A DNA stretch of 64,000 nt from Heterocephalus glaber (Eukaryota; Chordata; Mammalia; Rodentia; Bathyergidae). The number at the start of each line of letters is the position of its first letter. Position 1 is the stretch's first letter. Made by a program: the position numbers and the translations under genes. The stretch covers positions 17,857,561 through 17,921,560 of the forward strand of contig NW_004624732.1 in the NCBI RefSeq assembly GCF_000247695.1, written 5' to 3'. The notes below the pieces were generated by a model. That model was not told the origin of the DNA. It searched no databases and saw only the letters and a program-made list of their open reading frames with translations. Below, in pieces: positions 47,871-58,665 of the stretch.

Positions 47871-50189
47871 CTGTAAGGTTAGCATCTCCATTTCTTTCTT
47901 GTCCTGACCCTTCAGTCCCATCATTAGCTTCTCCCACTCAGGGATCTGATACTCCTTCAGCTTGTATTCTAACACCCACAGACCTTGGCGTGGCATTCCA
48001 GGAATTGGTGGGGGCATGATTCTCTCCCATGCCCTTGGAGTAACCCTAAGAAGCAGCTTCCCACTGCTTCCCTGGTGACAGTGGTTGGCCTAGGCTATAG
48101 GACTTGCTCAGTCAGAAGCTGGCCTTTATGTACCTCTCTGAGCACTGCATTAGCCAGGTGGGTGCTGGTGAGGCAGTGATGGGGTGGATAAAGAAAGGCC
48201 TTTTATCTTGAGGTCAGGAAAGTGACCTCAGGGCTTCATGGAGCCAAGTAGATGATCCAAGGTTCAGGGTACCCCCATCGCAGAATGGCAAGTGACAGTC
48301 CCAGTGGTGGAGGACATGAACCTGGCTTCAAGGCTGGGAACTGGTGATAATGCACAGGGAGGCTCTTTGAACCTCAGCTGCCATATTACTAACCCAGACT
48401 TGACATCTTCAGGGTTAAATAAGGTGCCATGTGCATGTGTCCTCTCCAAGTGGAAAAGAGTGGGCCTTTGCCAAGTGCCATACACTGGCTACGCTGGAGC
48501 TAAGACCCTGGCTTTAAGATTTGCTTCACATCTGCCCTCTACCCAGACAGAGAGATCAGTTCAACCCTGAAGGCTCTCCACAGCTCCCACTGGGCCCTCT
48601 CTGCCCAAGTGTGTCCTATGAGTATCTCCAAGTCACCTTCTTCCCTAAAGAGAATCATCCTACATCCTGCCTCTTGGTTGTGTACTACAATACTGCAATG
48701 AATATGGATTGTTTTTGGAAAAATGAAACAGGGCAAAGAATGCTGATTTTTAAACTTCTTTTTTTATTTTTTTATTTTTTATTTTTTGACTTCTGGTGGT
48801 TTTAGGCCCAGGGCCACAGCGTGATTTCTAAGGGCCTAGGTGCTTTGCCTTTATGAGTCCCTTCTCCCTCACAAATACTATAAACTGTACCTTATGGTTG
48901 CATTGTCATTAAGACAAATGTACTCTTTGACCTTAAAGGATCATTTTTAAATTTCTGATTTTAAAAGAAATAGGACATATTTGTGAGCCTGTAAAAGCAA
49001 TGTGGAACCTCCACCCTGTAACTGAGCTGAGTGGGGCCTGAGCCCCCGCCCCAACCCTCTGTGTAGGGAAGGGAACCTCAAGAGAGGGGCCAGGGCTCTC
49101 TGCACAGTCTGTCTCACACACTGTGGTTTCAGTATCATCACATGCAAAAGGGAGATAAAAATACCTCTCCAGGGGCTGCTCAGGGGTGAAACAAGATAAC
49201 TTATGCTAAATGCAGCCTGTGTCTCTGTTTTGAGTCAGGGATACAGTCATGGGGGAGGAAGACAGGTTTGGAGAGTTGGTGAAAAAAGACAAGAGATTGT
49301 GGATTTTAAAACAAAGGAATACTCATGATTTTCAGCCATAACTGAGATTAATTTCAATGAAATGAGAAGTTATGCAGAAGTTGAGGGAAGGCAATTCAAA
49401 TGACCACATTGGTCTCAGGGCATGATGGATCCAAGGAAGTGAGGCTGAGGCTGGGTCATGGTCTGGGGCCTCTCGGGGCCTGGGGGGTGGGCTAGAAGAG
49501 GAGAAGAAGAAGTCTTCCCAAATAGAGGGAAGCCAAGGTCTCCAGAGAGCACCCCGGAGCTGTGAGCTTCTTGAAGGTGATCATAAAGGATCAGAACAAT
49601 ACTGGTGGGAGAAGAGGAAGGGAGAGGGTGTAAGATGTGCCTGGGAGCTTGGCAGGGAGGGTGGGAGCTGGGCCCAGGGGAGTTCAAGCGAACACTGGGC
49701 TGCCCAGGGCAGGGTGCTGTGAATCCAGGGGCTTTCTGAGTATTTGAATGCCCTGCTTGCCTACACTAGTTGGAATTTCACATCCATCCATTCACAAATT
49801 TATTCATTCATCCACAGGGGTTTAAAGAGCAGATTCTTCCCCATGGAGAACAATGCAGCTGAGAATCCTGCTGTCAGAAGAGGCAGTGAGGAGCCCTCTC
49901 CCCACTGGCACAGCTCTGTGTGAGGCCAGAGTCAGTTGCAGCATTTCCCTGGCTGCTCTCTGCCCATAAAATCCGAGGGTGCAGAGCCCACTGTACCAGT
50001 GCTATGAGGAGGAGGTGGCTCTGCTGGGTGCAGGGCTTTGCCCTGTGATCACTGGGACCTGTGATAACTGCCCCTGTCTCTGGGTATTATTTTTAGTAGT
50101 AAAGGGGCAAACAGAGGCAAGGCTGAGGAGTGTGGAGGAGCAGAGCCATGAGGAGTGAGGTCACACTCGTTCAGAACACACTTACGCAT

Positions 50190-50310
50190 GGAGAGGCTGT
50201 TGTTAAACATAATCACAAACATGTACCAGGCACTGCACTAGGAATTTTATCTATGAAAGACACATCATCCTCAGAACAAACACCTGGGGATATTACAGGA
50301 TTAAGGCTAC
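50190..50310 (+). repeat. MIR-like fragment
   Basis: TGTACCAGGCACTGCACTAGG followed by TTTATCTATGAAAG and CATCATCCTCAGAACAA is the MIR 5' half. Confidence 0.6.
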
Positions 50311-52689
50311 CTATAGAATTTGGGGGCCAAGTGCAAGATGAAAATATTGGAAAAGGAATTTCAAGGTAGTGACGGCCCGGCATGAAGCCAAGTGAGTACA
50401 GGGTCTACGTGCTGCACCCTGTGGGACTGCTTGAGTCGCACACCCCTGATACCAGCCCTGTGCTGGGTAATAAGCCAGTCACACAGAGGCCAGGCACCTT
50501 CTTCATGGTCACAGCCAGCTCATCCTGGGTCCATATCCTTGGAACCCAGAATCACTTACCAGCTGGTATTACTTAGCCTTTTGTGACCAGCACATTGACA
50601 AAGAGTATTTGAGCTAAATAGATTTTTAAAAAAATACTGAAGGGAAACCAATTTGGATCCTGTGGTCTTCCTACGGGCCACGGGTAGGTTTTAGCAACAA
50701 CCTAGAGTTTGTAGCACGTGGATTCCACTGCTCCGTGAACAAAAGAATTATTGACCAGGGCTCAACATAAAAGGCAAAGGCGGGCCTGTTTTTTCAGGTT
50801 TTCGTCTGGCAGACCCTAATTTCCTTCCAGCAAGACTCTGTTAAGTGTATGGGTGCTTATCAGCTGCTGGTAAAATGTGAAGATTCTTCAATCAGAGTCC
50901 ACGGAAGAATATGACAGAGTGCAGGCCCAGGTTCAGGTAAAGTCCCCTGTCCACGCTTTGTGCACAGTACATGCAGGAGAAGAGGACACAGTCGAGTCTG
51001 GAGGTGACTCTCCATCCAGCCCATGCAAAGCAGAGATAAAAAGCTGCATCCAGGTATGTCGGGTGCAATGAGATAACTGAGGTAGCCTTGGCCTGTGCTT
51101 GCCCCACACAAGTGCCCTGAAATAGGCACAGCCCTGGAAGGGGTCGGTTTGTGCCTGCTTGGCCCCAAATTGTAGTGATCACAGGGGTTTGGTCATGAGA
51201 GACAGTGTGCGGCTTTTATGAGGAAGGAGTCTGCCAGCTAAGCGAAACAAGAAAGAATGTAACAGTGTCATCTGGAGTTATGAATGAGGTGACGAAGATG
51301 AGGGCGTGCAGGTGTCTGGGCAGGAGAAGGAGCAGGGACCACAGAGCAAGAAGGCACAGCAGGTGCACTCCCAGCTCCTCTGTGGTATGGCAATTCACGG
51401 GGTTTGGGAGGGCACAGGCAGGAGTTGTGTATGGGCCCTGTCCAATCCTTCTTTCTGGAGAAGGAATTGGGAGCTGAGGATTGGGCTGCAGCCCACACCA
51501 GGAAAGGGCTCTTGTCAGTTTCTGCCATGGGCTAAGGGCTGTACAGGAACATTGTTCTGAGAGAAGTACAAAAATTAAAATTTATAACTAAGTGCAGGCC
51601 AACATTCCCTGAGAAGGTCAGATTATATAACAACCTAAAGAAACTCCCAGACAAGATGAGAGGGAGGCAGAGAGAGGATGGGGTGTGGAGCAGAGCAGGA
51701 GAGGACAGATATAATTTCATAATTTCTGGGGCTGCCTTGCTGGATTCTTGGAATGCATCTTGATTTAACTTTCTGTCGGTTTCCTTTTATTATTTCCGGA
51801 CTCCAAGTGTTATGACAAGTTCTGGTCTAGGAGCTACTGAGCTCCTAGAAGGCTAGAAAAAGCATTTCTAGCCTTTGGAATAAATGGGCTCCCGGCCTCG
51901 GAATGGTGCTAACCCTGAGTGTTGGCCTCAGGGTTTCTAAGTAACCAGTCCAACACCTTTGTGTACCAGGCCCTGGGGTGAATGGGGCGAACATGGTGCC
52001 CCTCAGGAGTCAGACCTCTGGGAAGGGGGCAGACGCAGGCATCTGTCAGGGATACAAAACATCCCCTGGGCCACTGGGGTGGTTTGTAGGCCATGAGGGG
52101 CTAGAGGGATGCCTCAGCAGGGTGCAGGGTAGTAGCCTGGGGTAGGGCAGGGCTGAGCACAGGATAGGAAGTACAAATAGGGCAGCATGGTCTGGGACTG
52201 GATCATGAGCCTGGCAGGCCCTGCTCATCAATGCCCCATGGAGTTCCTCTGGGTCACCCACTCTGGGGAGATTTTCCAGGACAGCCCCTGCGAGGAGCAA
52301 GATGCCCCACTAAGCACAGCCAGCAGCAGGCCTCCTCACCTTCTAACACCCTCTTAGGGTGAGTTGGGGTTGGACAGCTTCTGCCTGCAGCCTGGCTTCA
52401 CTCTGGGACCTGAGAACCCTGAGGTAGGTGATCTCCCTCTAGCTGGCAGCATTTCCTCAGCCAAACAGTAAGAAAACACCCCTCAATCCAGGTGTGTTGG
52501 AGGTGACTTGGACAAAGCCCTACAGGGCTTGGCCCAGAAGCAGCAATGCTGTTTTGTTATATTATCAAAACCCAAAAATAACAGCTCACAGGGGAGCCAC
52601 CTCCAAAGGCCAGATCTGCTTTGATAAATTCTGTTAACAACCTCCATCTCCAGGACTACTATTGTGGGGCACAAGGCCAGGCTTTCACA

Positions 52690-52830
52690 CTCCGGTTCAT
52701 CATGTGGTTCCTTCCCGGTGCTGTTATTACTCCCATGGACAGATGAGAAAACTGAGGCCCTGGGAATGTTGTAGGGCTCCTACAGCCAGCGGCATCCAGC
52801 CTGACTCCATGCATGGGGGCACTTTCCGAA
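52690..52830 (+). repeat. MIR fragment
   Basis: CATGGACAGATGAGAAAACTGAGGCC is the conserved MIR core. Confidence 0.7.
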
Positions 52831-52949
52831 ACAGTGACATGACACTACTTAGAGACAAGGAAATACACAGCTTCACTCAAAATTACAGAGGCACATTCCA
52901 AAGTGAAGACATTTTCTACCCATGAGTTTGGCCAAGAAAAAGCTAAACA

Positions 52950-53460
52950 GTGTGAATACGGATGTGGGGAAATAGGTGCTTTCATAGGTTAGCCTTGAAT
53001 GTTAGAAATGCTGTGATCTTCAGGAAGGCAGTTTCTGAATATCTACTAACATGTTAAACACATAGTCTTTGTCCCATAAATTAAATTGTGGGGTTGGGGG
53101 AATTTATCCTGAAGGTATACATTCACATGGAAGTAAAACTCAACTTACAAAGATTGCCATGGAAGCACTGCACCTAGTTAAAAAAGAAATTAAAGTGTAC
53201 ATACAACCTAATGCTCATTAGCCCAGAATTTGGTTAAATGAAAAAAACATTCATACAATTGAATGGTGATAAGGTGATAAAATATATTCTCACAGAAAAA
53301 TGCAAGAGAAAGTAGAATATATGAAACATGTCCCATTATATCAAATAAGAAGCAATTGTATATGCATATAAAACTTCCAGAAGGATTCTCAATAATCAAT
53401 AAAGCAAGTGGCTTTGAGGTGGAAAGGAGTTATCTTTCCCTTTCTGGTTATTAACTCTGT
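52950..53460 (+). repeat. Old LINE-1 (L1M/HAL1-like) 3' fragment
   Basis: AT-rich decayed sequence with phrases such as TGGTTAAATGAAAAA, ATACAATTGAATGGTGATAA and the GGTGGAAAGGAG region to TTATTAACTCTG. It resembles the fragment at 32690. Confidence 0.5.
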
Positions 53461-53574
53461 TTATTGTTCAAAAATCTTTGTTTATTTGGTTTTGTTTTTT
53501 AGCTTGTGCTGCTGAGCCTATTTTGTTTACTCAGACACTAGAAGGTGTTTGGATTGAGCCCCTAGAAAGGGCTC

Positions 53575-53596
53575 TCTCTCTCTCTCATGCACACAT

Positions 53597-53639
<43 letters not shown>
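53575..53639 (+). repeat. (CA)n microsatellite with a (TC)n start
   Basis: TCTCTCTCTCTC, then about 25 CA units with few interruptions. Confidence 0.97.
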
Positions 53640-53641
<2 letters not shown>

Positions 53642-54564
53642 CTCTTCAGCCATCACAAGAGGCAAATCAATTTGGCTTGTGAACCTCTCAACCCTGCCGA
53701 GGGGCCTCTTACTACTCATGGTCGAGAGTTTTCTGGCTCCCACTGTAAACACAGAATACCTCTTACCCCACACCCCTTTGCCTTCCAGGGTGTCTGCCCG
53801 CTCCCAGAAATACTTGCCCAACCAAAGTCACCCGGGGAAGGTCCAGCTGCTGGACTGCTGACTGTGCCAGCCCCTGTGACTCCCAATGCCCCACTATCTG
53901 GAGGGACTGAGCAAGGGCTGTGGTGGAGTTTTACTTGGCACTTAATGCAATCCTCTTCTGCCAGAGGCAGTGGCAAATTCTATATAAAGCTGCCAAACCT
54001 GGCTGACTCCTAGCTGTGCTGCCTTGACCCCTTCCACTCAAGGACAAGACAACCGACCGCTGCGCCTGATTCGCTCACAAATAACTGAGGCTTTCAGGCC
54101 TAGGAGAGCCTGTGGAGCCCAGCTGAGCAGGGCAGGCCTGGCCCAGGGAAGCAGCTCCTCACCACTGTAACTTCTGGTTTGTAGCTGTGTAAACCGAGAC
54201 AGGATATAGATACATCCTGTCTGAGTTAACAGCAAGAAATAGGGCCTCACAGTGGGGTTCCTGCCATAAATCAGAACCCATCTGAGAGTAATCTAGAATG
54301 GTATGCAAGTCAGGGCTGCATCCCCATCAGCCCCGGAGGGAGGGAAGTGTCTGAAACAGGAACCCTGGAGAACTTTGAAGAGTGGGGGTGGAGTGAGCTG
54401 TCCTCTTCAGGCACTGAGGTTGCAGCCTGCACTTTCTCAGTGACTGTGCTGAAGTGATCACAGTGGCTTCAGTCTTCTGTCTCCTTGACCCAGGCCCTGC
54501 ACCCAGGTAGGTAAAGACACTAATGAGCACCAACACAGGCTCCATCTCATGGGTGAATGAATAT

Positions 54565-54780
54565 ACAGGTGCTGACATTCATTGAGCGCTTCTCAGGCTC
54601 TGTGCTGAGCTATTTACATGTGCTTCACTCTCACATCTTGATGAGATGAGCAGTGCCCTATTATGATTTCCACTTTTGCAGCTGACAAAAGAAGCCCAAG
54701 CTAAAGCAGGTTTACTCGCTAATAAGCAGCACAGATAATTTGAGTACAGACTGCGAGGCTCAGACCTCTACATAGGACTG
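54565..54780 (+). repeat. MIR SINE, nearly full length
   Basis: TTCATTGAGCGCTTCTCAGG, then GTGCTGAGCTATTTACATG, then CCACTTTTGCAGCTGACAAA and AGCAGCACAGATAATTTGAG follow the full MIR order. Confidence 0.8.
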
Positions 54781-55549
54781 GTGTTGCACACACCTGCACT
54801 GACATGTGGGTGCTCCAGCACAAGCAATACTTATGTACAGACGCGGTGCACACTTGAAGATCTAAGCAACTTCATCACACCCATGTTCTGGCAGCATTTT
54901 AAAGACTTAGCAGATCCACCTCTCTGTCTCCAACCCCCGGTTCACTGCCCCAGTAATACCTCAAGGCGACCATGATGTAGATCAGACCATCTCCTCTCTG
55001 ACAAGCTCTACTTGTCCTAACCAGGTTGGGGGTCAATATTTTAAAATACAATTTTAGTTTTTCTCTTAAAAGACCAATGGCAGAGTGGGAGAGGCACAGA
55101 AGTGCCTCCTGTCACCAGTGATCCCCATCAGCAAGAAAACGGTGCTGATTAAAATAGAAAACAAACGTACAAACAACTATAAACAGCAATTTTTAACAGC
55201 CCCAAAAGGGTCCGGGTCGGGGACCCTGGACATGTGTGCGCCGCAGCAGCCAGGACGGTACCTGTTGCTGCAAGGGTGGCTCTGGCTCGCTTCGCGCTCT
55301 GCGTATGCCCTTTATCAGGCGCCTTCTCCATACTCTTAGGGACGCAAGTTCTGGCCTGGACACTTCACAAGCCCCACACAAAGAAACAAAGAGAGCCCAG
55401 GCTGGGGGCGCAGGACGGACCCGGCCGGGCCCGGGCTGGTGCCGACCTTGAGCCCAGTGGCACCCGGGCGGGCGAACAGGCCTGCGCCGGAGGCACTGCA
55501 GGTCCCGGTCCAGCCCGCCAAGGCCAGGTCTCCCCAGGGCGGTACTTAC

Positions 55550-55583
55550 GGGGCGCCAGCGGCGAGCTGTCCGGGGTGCTCAT
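55550..55583 (-). CDS. GYPC: GYPC coding exon 1 (start codon, residues 1-11 plus one base)
   Basis: On the minus strand an ATG at 55583-55581 sits in a good Kozak context (G at -3). It opens a frame reading MSTPDSSPLAP before a consensus donor, C|GTAAG, at 55549-55545. The single extra base completes a proline codon with the next exon. The exon lies in a CpG island just downstream of a TATA-like box. No ATG lies between that box and this start, which supports the start choice. The peptide is rich in Ser, Thr and Pro, as expected for an O-glycosylated glycophorin N-terminus. Unlike human glycophorin C it has no Asn, so the N-glycan known at human Asn8 cannot be present. Assignment of this exon to GYPC is inferred from phase, strand, promoter context and composition; transcript data would settle it. 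Confidence 0.72.
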
Positions 55584-55640
55584 GGCCAGGGTCGGGCTCG
55601 GTGGCGGCGAGGGGCGGGAGGAAGCGGCACCGGGTCGCCC

Positions 55641-55669
55641 TCCTCCTCCTCCTCCTCCTCCTCCTCCTC
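55641..55669 (-). repeat. GYPC: (GGA)n trinucleotide repeat in the GYPC 5' leader
   Basis: About ten uninterrupted GGA units on the minus strand (TCC on the plus strand) lie some 60-90 nt upstream of the GYPC ATG. In the frame of the ATG they read as polyglycine, and no stop codon lies between repeat and ATG. Confidence 0.95.
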
Positions 55670-55755
55670 TCCCGCCCAGGCCGAGGGAGGGGCCGGGCCG
55701 AGCTGGGCGCGCGGCAGCTACTTTTCTGCAACTCCCTGGCGGGGTTTCCACCCTT

Positions 55756-55860
55756 CTTTAAAAGCACACCGCCCACTTCTGAACTCTGGGGCGCTTCAAC
55801 TACCCTGCGCAAGACTCATTTTATTTATTTATTTTTCTTGTTTCCATCTACGACTATCAG
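55756..55860 (-). promoter_or_regulatory. GYPC: Candidate GYPC core promoter: TATA-like box, GC/CACC box, GATA site
   Basis: Read on the minus strand, from upstream to downstream, there is a WGATAR motif (TGATAG, 55859-55854), a GTGGGCGGTGTG element that fits Sp1/KLF1 (55776-55765), and a TATA-like CTTTTAAAG (55764-55756). The start of transcription would then lie near 55725-55735, giving a 5' UTR of roughly 150 nt. GATA plus CACC/GC elements is the usual signature of erythroid promoters. The motifs are seen directly; their use is inferred. Confidence 0.5.
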
Positions 55861-56374
55861 ACACGGAGGCTGAAGCTGAGTATTGCCCCCTGAGAAACTG
55901 AAAAACTCACAGATGTGTTGGGGTGGCCTGGCAGGCCACTGTCGGGAAAGCCACCAAAGAGGCCTGACTCCCATCTGAAACCCACTGACAGCTGTGGGAA
56001 CGAAACTTTTAAAAAACTTTTTAATTAACAGGTAATAATTGTACATATGAATGGGGTACTTGCCACATTTCAATACATAGCACAATATGTACTATCAAAT
56101 CAAGGCAAGTGGCATTTCCACTTCTTCATCACTGATGAGGAGCTCAGCTCCTCAACTCTTCTAGGTCTTCATAAAACACGCAAAATTTTTTTATGGACTA
56201 GAGTTGCCCTGCTTCACTGAAGAAATTATATCTCCTGTCTGTTTTGGTGCCCTCTATGTACCCCTCCTTTCTACCCTTCCTGCTGCTGCTAATAATTACT
56301 ACTCTCCTCCTTCAGCTTTGGGCTCAACTTTTTCAGGTTGCTTGTAAGAGAAAGCATGTGGCATTTGCTTTATT

Positions 56375-56466
56375 TAATTAATTTATTTTTTTTACCGTAC
56401 TGGGAATCAAACTCAAGACCTTGTGCTTGCAAAGCAGACATGGCACCACTGAGCTAAATCCTGGGC
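56375..56466 (-). mobile_element. ID-type SINE inside the old LINE-1
   Basis: Reversed B box (GGGAATCAAACTCAAGACC) and reversed A box (CCACTGAGCTAAAT) with a T-rich left end (the A tail). L1 sequence continues on both sides. Confidence 0.85.
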
Positions 56467-57811
56467 CCAGAATTTGGCTTTTTGTGTCTGACTTAGTTTG
56501 TTTAACCTAATGTGCTCCACTCCTGTCCTGTTTGGCTGCAAAAGATAGGATTTCACTTTTTTAATGGCTGAATAATGTCCCATTATGCACACATGGCACA
56601 TTTTCTTTATCAATCATTCCCCAGGGGACACTTGGGTTGCTTCCATTTCTGGGCTATCTTCAGTAGCCCCATCATACACTTTGGGACTCCAGTATCTCTT
56701 TTATATGTTGATCTCATTTTCTTTGGCTATGTACCCAGAAATAAAACAGCTGGGTTGCACTGGAGTTCCATTTCTAATTTTTTTAGGGAAACTCTATACT
56801 GTTCTTCATGATGGCTGTATTAATTTAATTCTCATCAACATTGTATTAAGAGTCCTTTTTCTCTGCTATTGTATTAAGAGTCCTTGTCAGCATCTGCTAC
56901 TTTTTCCTTTTTTGATAATTGTCATTCTGACTGAGGTAAAATGGCATCTCATGATTTTGATTTTCATTTCCATGCTGGCTAATGATATCGAACATTTGTT
57001 GTATGTTTGTTGGCCATTTGTATTTACATTTAAAAAATGTCTATTCAAATCATTTGCCTATTTTTAATTGGATTTTGTCCTCATAGTGAATTTGTTTGCT
57101 TAAGTGTTCTGGATATTAGTATTTTACTAGATGGCTAATTTGTAAATATTTTCTTCCATTCTTCAGGTTGTTTTTTTACTCTGCTCATTGTTTCCATTTC
57201 TATGCAGTTTGCTATAATCCCATATGTCTATCTTTGCTTTTGTTGTCTGTGCTTTTGAGATCTTATACCAATGACTTGAAGAATTTCCCCTTGGTTTTCT
57301 TTTAATAGATTCAGTTTCAGGTATCATATTTAGGATTTTGATCCATTTTGAGTTGATTTTTGTATATGCTGAGAGACAACAGTCATATTTTATTCTTCTA
57401 CATGTGGCTATCCAGTTTTCCCAGTACCATTTATTGAAGGGGTTATGATTTCTCTGCTATGTATTTTGGTGCCTTTCTTGAGAATCAGTTAGCTTTAAAT
57501 GTGTGGATTTATCTCTTGGATGTTCCAGTGGTCTATGTGTTGCTTTCTTGCCATTGTCATTCTGTTTTGGTTTCTGTAGCCCTGTAGTATGTCTTGAGAT
57601 CGGTATTGTAATCAGATATGCTCTTTTTGCTCAGTTTTTTTTTTCAATTTAGAATTTTTGGCTGCCATATTAATTTTAGGATTTTTATTCTGTTTTTGTG
57701 AAGAATGCCATTGACATTTTGATGGGGATTGTATTGAATCTGTAAATTGCTTTGGATGTTATAGACATTTAAACAATACTAGTTTTTCCAATCCATGAAC
57801 TCGAGCTGTTG

Positions 57812-58242
57812 TCTTAGTTATTTTTCACATTGCAGGGACATAATACCGACATCAAAATGTTAAAAGAAAAAAGGTTTATTTTAGCTCACAGTTTGTAGAG
57901 GTTTCAATCTATAGTTGGCTGTCTCCAAGGCAGGAGAGCATGGCAGAGGATACAATCCATGGCAGACAGAAAGCACCAAGCCTGGCTTCTCTCTATCCCT
58001 TCATATTTCATCCAGGCTACAAACCTGTTTGTTGGAGCCACCTACACCCAGGGTGGGGTTTCTTTCTTCAGTAAATACATTCAGCCACACCCAGAATTAT
58101 GGTGATCCACTTAGAGGACCATTTCAGATATCACATACCCTTAATCCAGTATCACACACCCATGATCCAGCCACCTCCCCAAAGTCACACCTATGAGCAC
58201 ATAAGGCTTTGGAGGGAACATCTCCATGTAAGCCATAACAAA
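57812..58242 (-). repeat. MaLR-type LTR-like insertion inside the old LINE-1
   Basis: Starts TTGTCTTAGTTATTTTTCAC and ends CCATGTAAGCCATAACA. The L1 ORF2 reading stops before it and resumes after it (AATGTCTTTCAATTTTTTGT), which shows it is an insertion. Confidence 0.65.
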
Positions 58243-58665
58243 TGTCTTTCAATTTTTTGTGTGTTTTCTTCAGTTTCTTTCATCAGTGTTTTATAATACA
58301 TTACAGAGGTTATTCACTTCCTTGGTTAACTTTATCCCTAGGTATTTTATTTTTTGTGTAGCCATTGTGAATGGGATTGTTCATAATTTATTAGCAAGTT
58401 TATTATTGGTATCTGAAAGTACTATTTTTTGTGTTGATTTTGTATCCTGTAATTTTACTGAATCTGTTTATAAGTTCTAATACTATTTTGGTGAAATCTT
58501 TTCCTTTTTCTATATATAAAGTCACGTGACTAATTAAGGATAATATGACTTAGTCTCTTCCTATTTGTATGCCTTTTATTCTTTTCTCTTTCTTATTGCT
58601 GGAACTAAGACTTGTAGAACTATGTTCAGTGTAAGTGGTGAAAGTGGGTGAAAATGGCAAAACTT

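Larger units (their letters stand above)
26335..55549 (-). other. GYPC: GYPC intron 1 (about 29 kb)
   Basis: This very large first intron follows the known mammalian GYPC layout (human gene about 40 kb with a long intron 1). It holds scattered MIR, L2, MaLR-like and LTR-like relics, four SINEs or SINE fragments, short tandem repeats and long stretches of unique sequence, but no young L1. No second gene is evident on either strand. Stretches of more than 300 bases where I see nothing assignable include about 28.1-31.4, 33.2-33.8, 38.0-39.7, 43.7-50.1 and 50.4-52.6 kb. Confidence 0.8.
23925..55735 (-). other. GYPC: Glycophorin C transcription unit (three coding exons)
   Basis: Glycophorin C is a small sialylated red-cell membrane protein that ties the membrane to the spectrin skeleton through protein 4.1R and p55/MPP1. 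The gene is recognised from the last exon, whose product is nearly identical to the human cytoplasmic tail. Coding pieces are 55550-55583, 26227-26334 and 24396-24592. Each border has a GT donor or AG acceptor, and every junction falls after the first base of a codon, so the pieces join in frame into a predicted 112-residue protein. This is close to human glycophorin D (107 residues), the shorter product of the same human gene. Human GYPC has four coding exons, two of them duplicates of each other; I see only one such exon here, but a further in-phase exon in the 29-kb intron 1 cannot be excluded by eye. The outer limits rest on the poly(A) signal and a TATA-like box and are approximate. Confidence 0.9.
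55200..55740. other. GYPC: CpG island at the GYPC 5' end
   Basis: This is the only long CpG-rich stretch in the window, with many CGs (for example around 55400-55480 and 55550-55720) in an otherwise CpG-poor region. It covers coding exon 1, the presumed 5' UTR and the first 350 bases of intron 1. It supports this position as the main promoter region. Confidence 0.85.
55995..58665 (-). mobile_element. Old LINE-1: 3' UTR and C-terminal half of ORF2, twice interrupted
   Basis: The left end is the classic old L1 3' UTR in reverse (TTTTTAATTAACAGGTAATA, TGAATGGGGTACTT). It continues into ORF2 read on the minus strand: TGGCTGAATAATGTCC, TACCCAGAAATAAAACAGCTGG and others. Its inner end carries a frame with KEKRIKGIQIG, the region just before the reverse transcriptase FADD motif. 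An ID SINE (56375-56466) and a MaLR-like LTR (57812-58242) interrupt it. All frames are broken. Confidence 0.85.

Noticed and set aside
53478..53861. 127-codon plus-strand frame with a His/Thr repeat
   Set aside because: The repeat is the (CA)n microsatellite; there is no other gene signal.
55365..55751. 128-codon minus-strand frame across GYPC exon 1
   Set aside because: The frame runs past a consensus splice donor at 55549 into intron 1; only 55550-55583 is taken as coding, while its upstream polyglycine part is noted as a finding.
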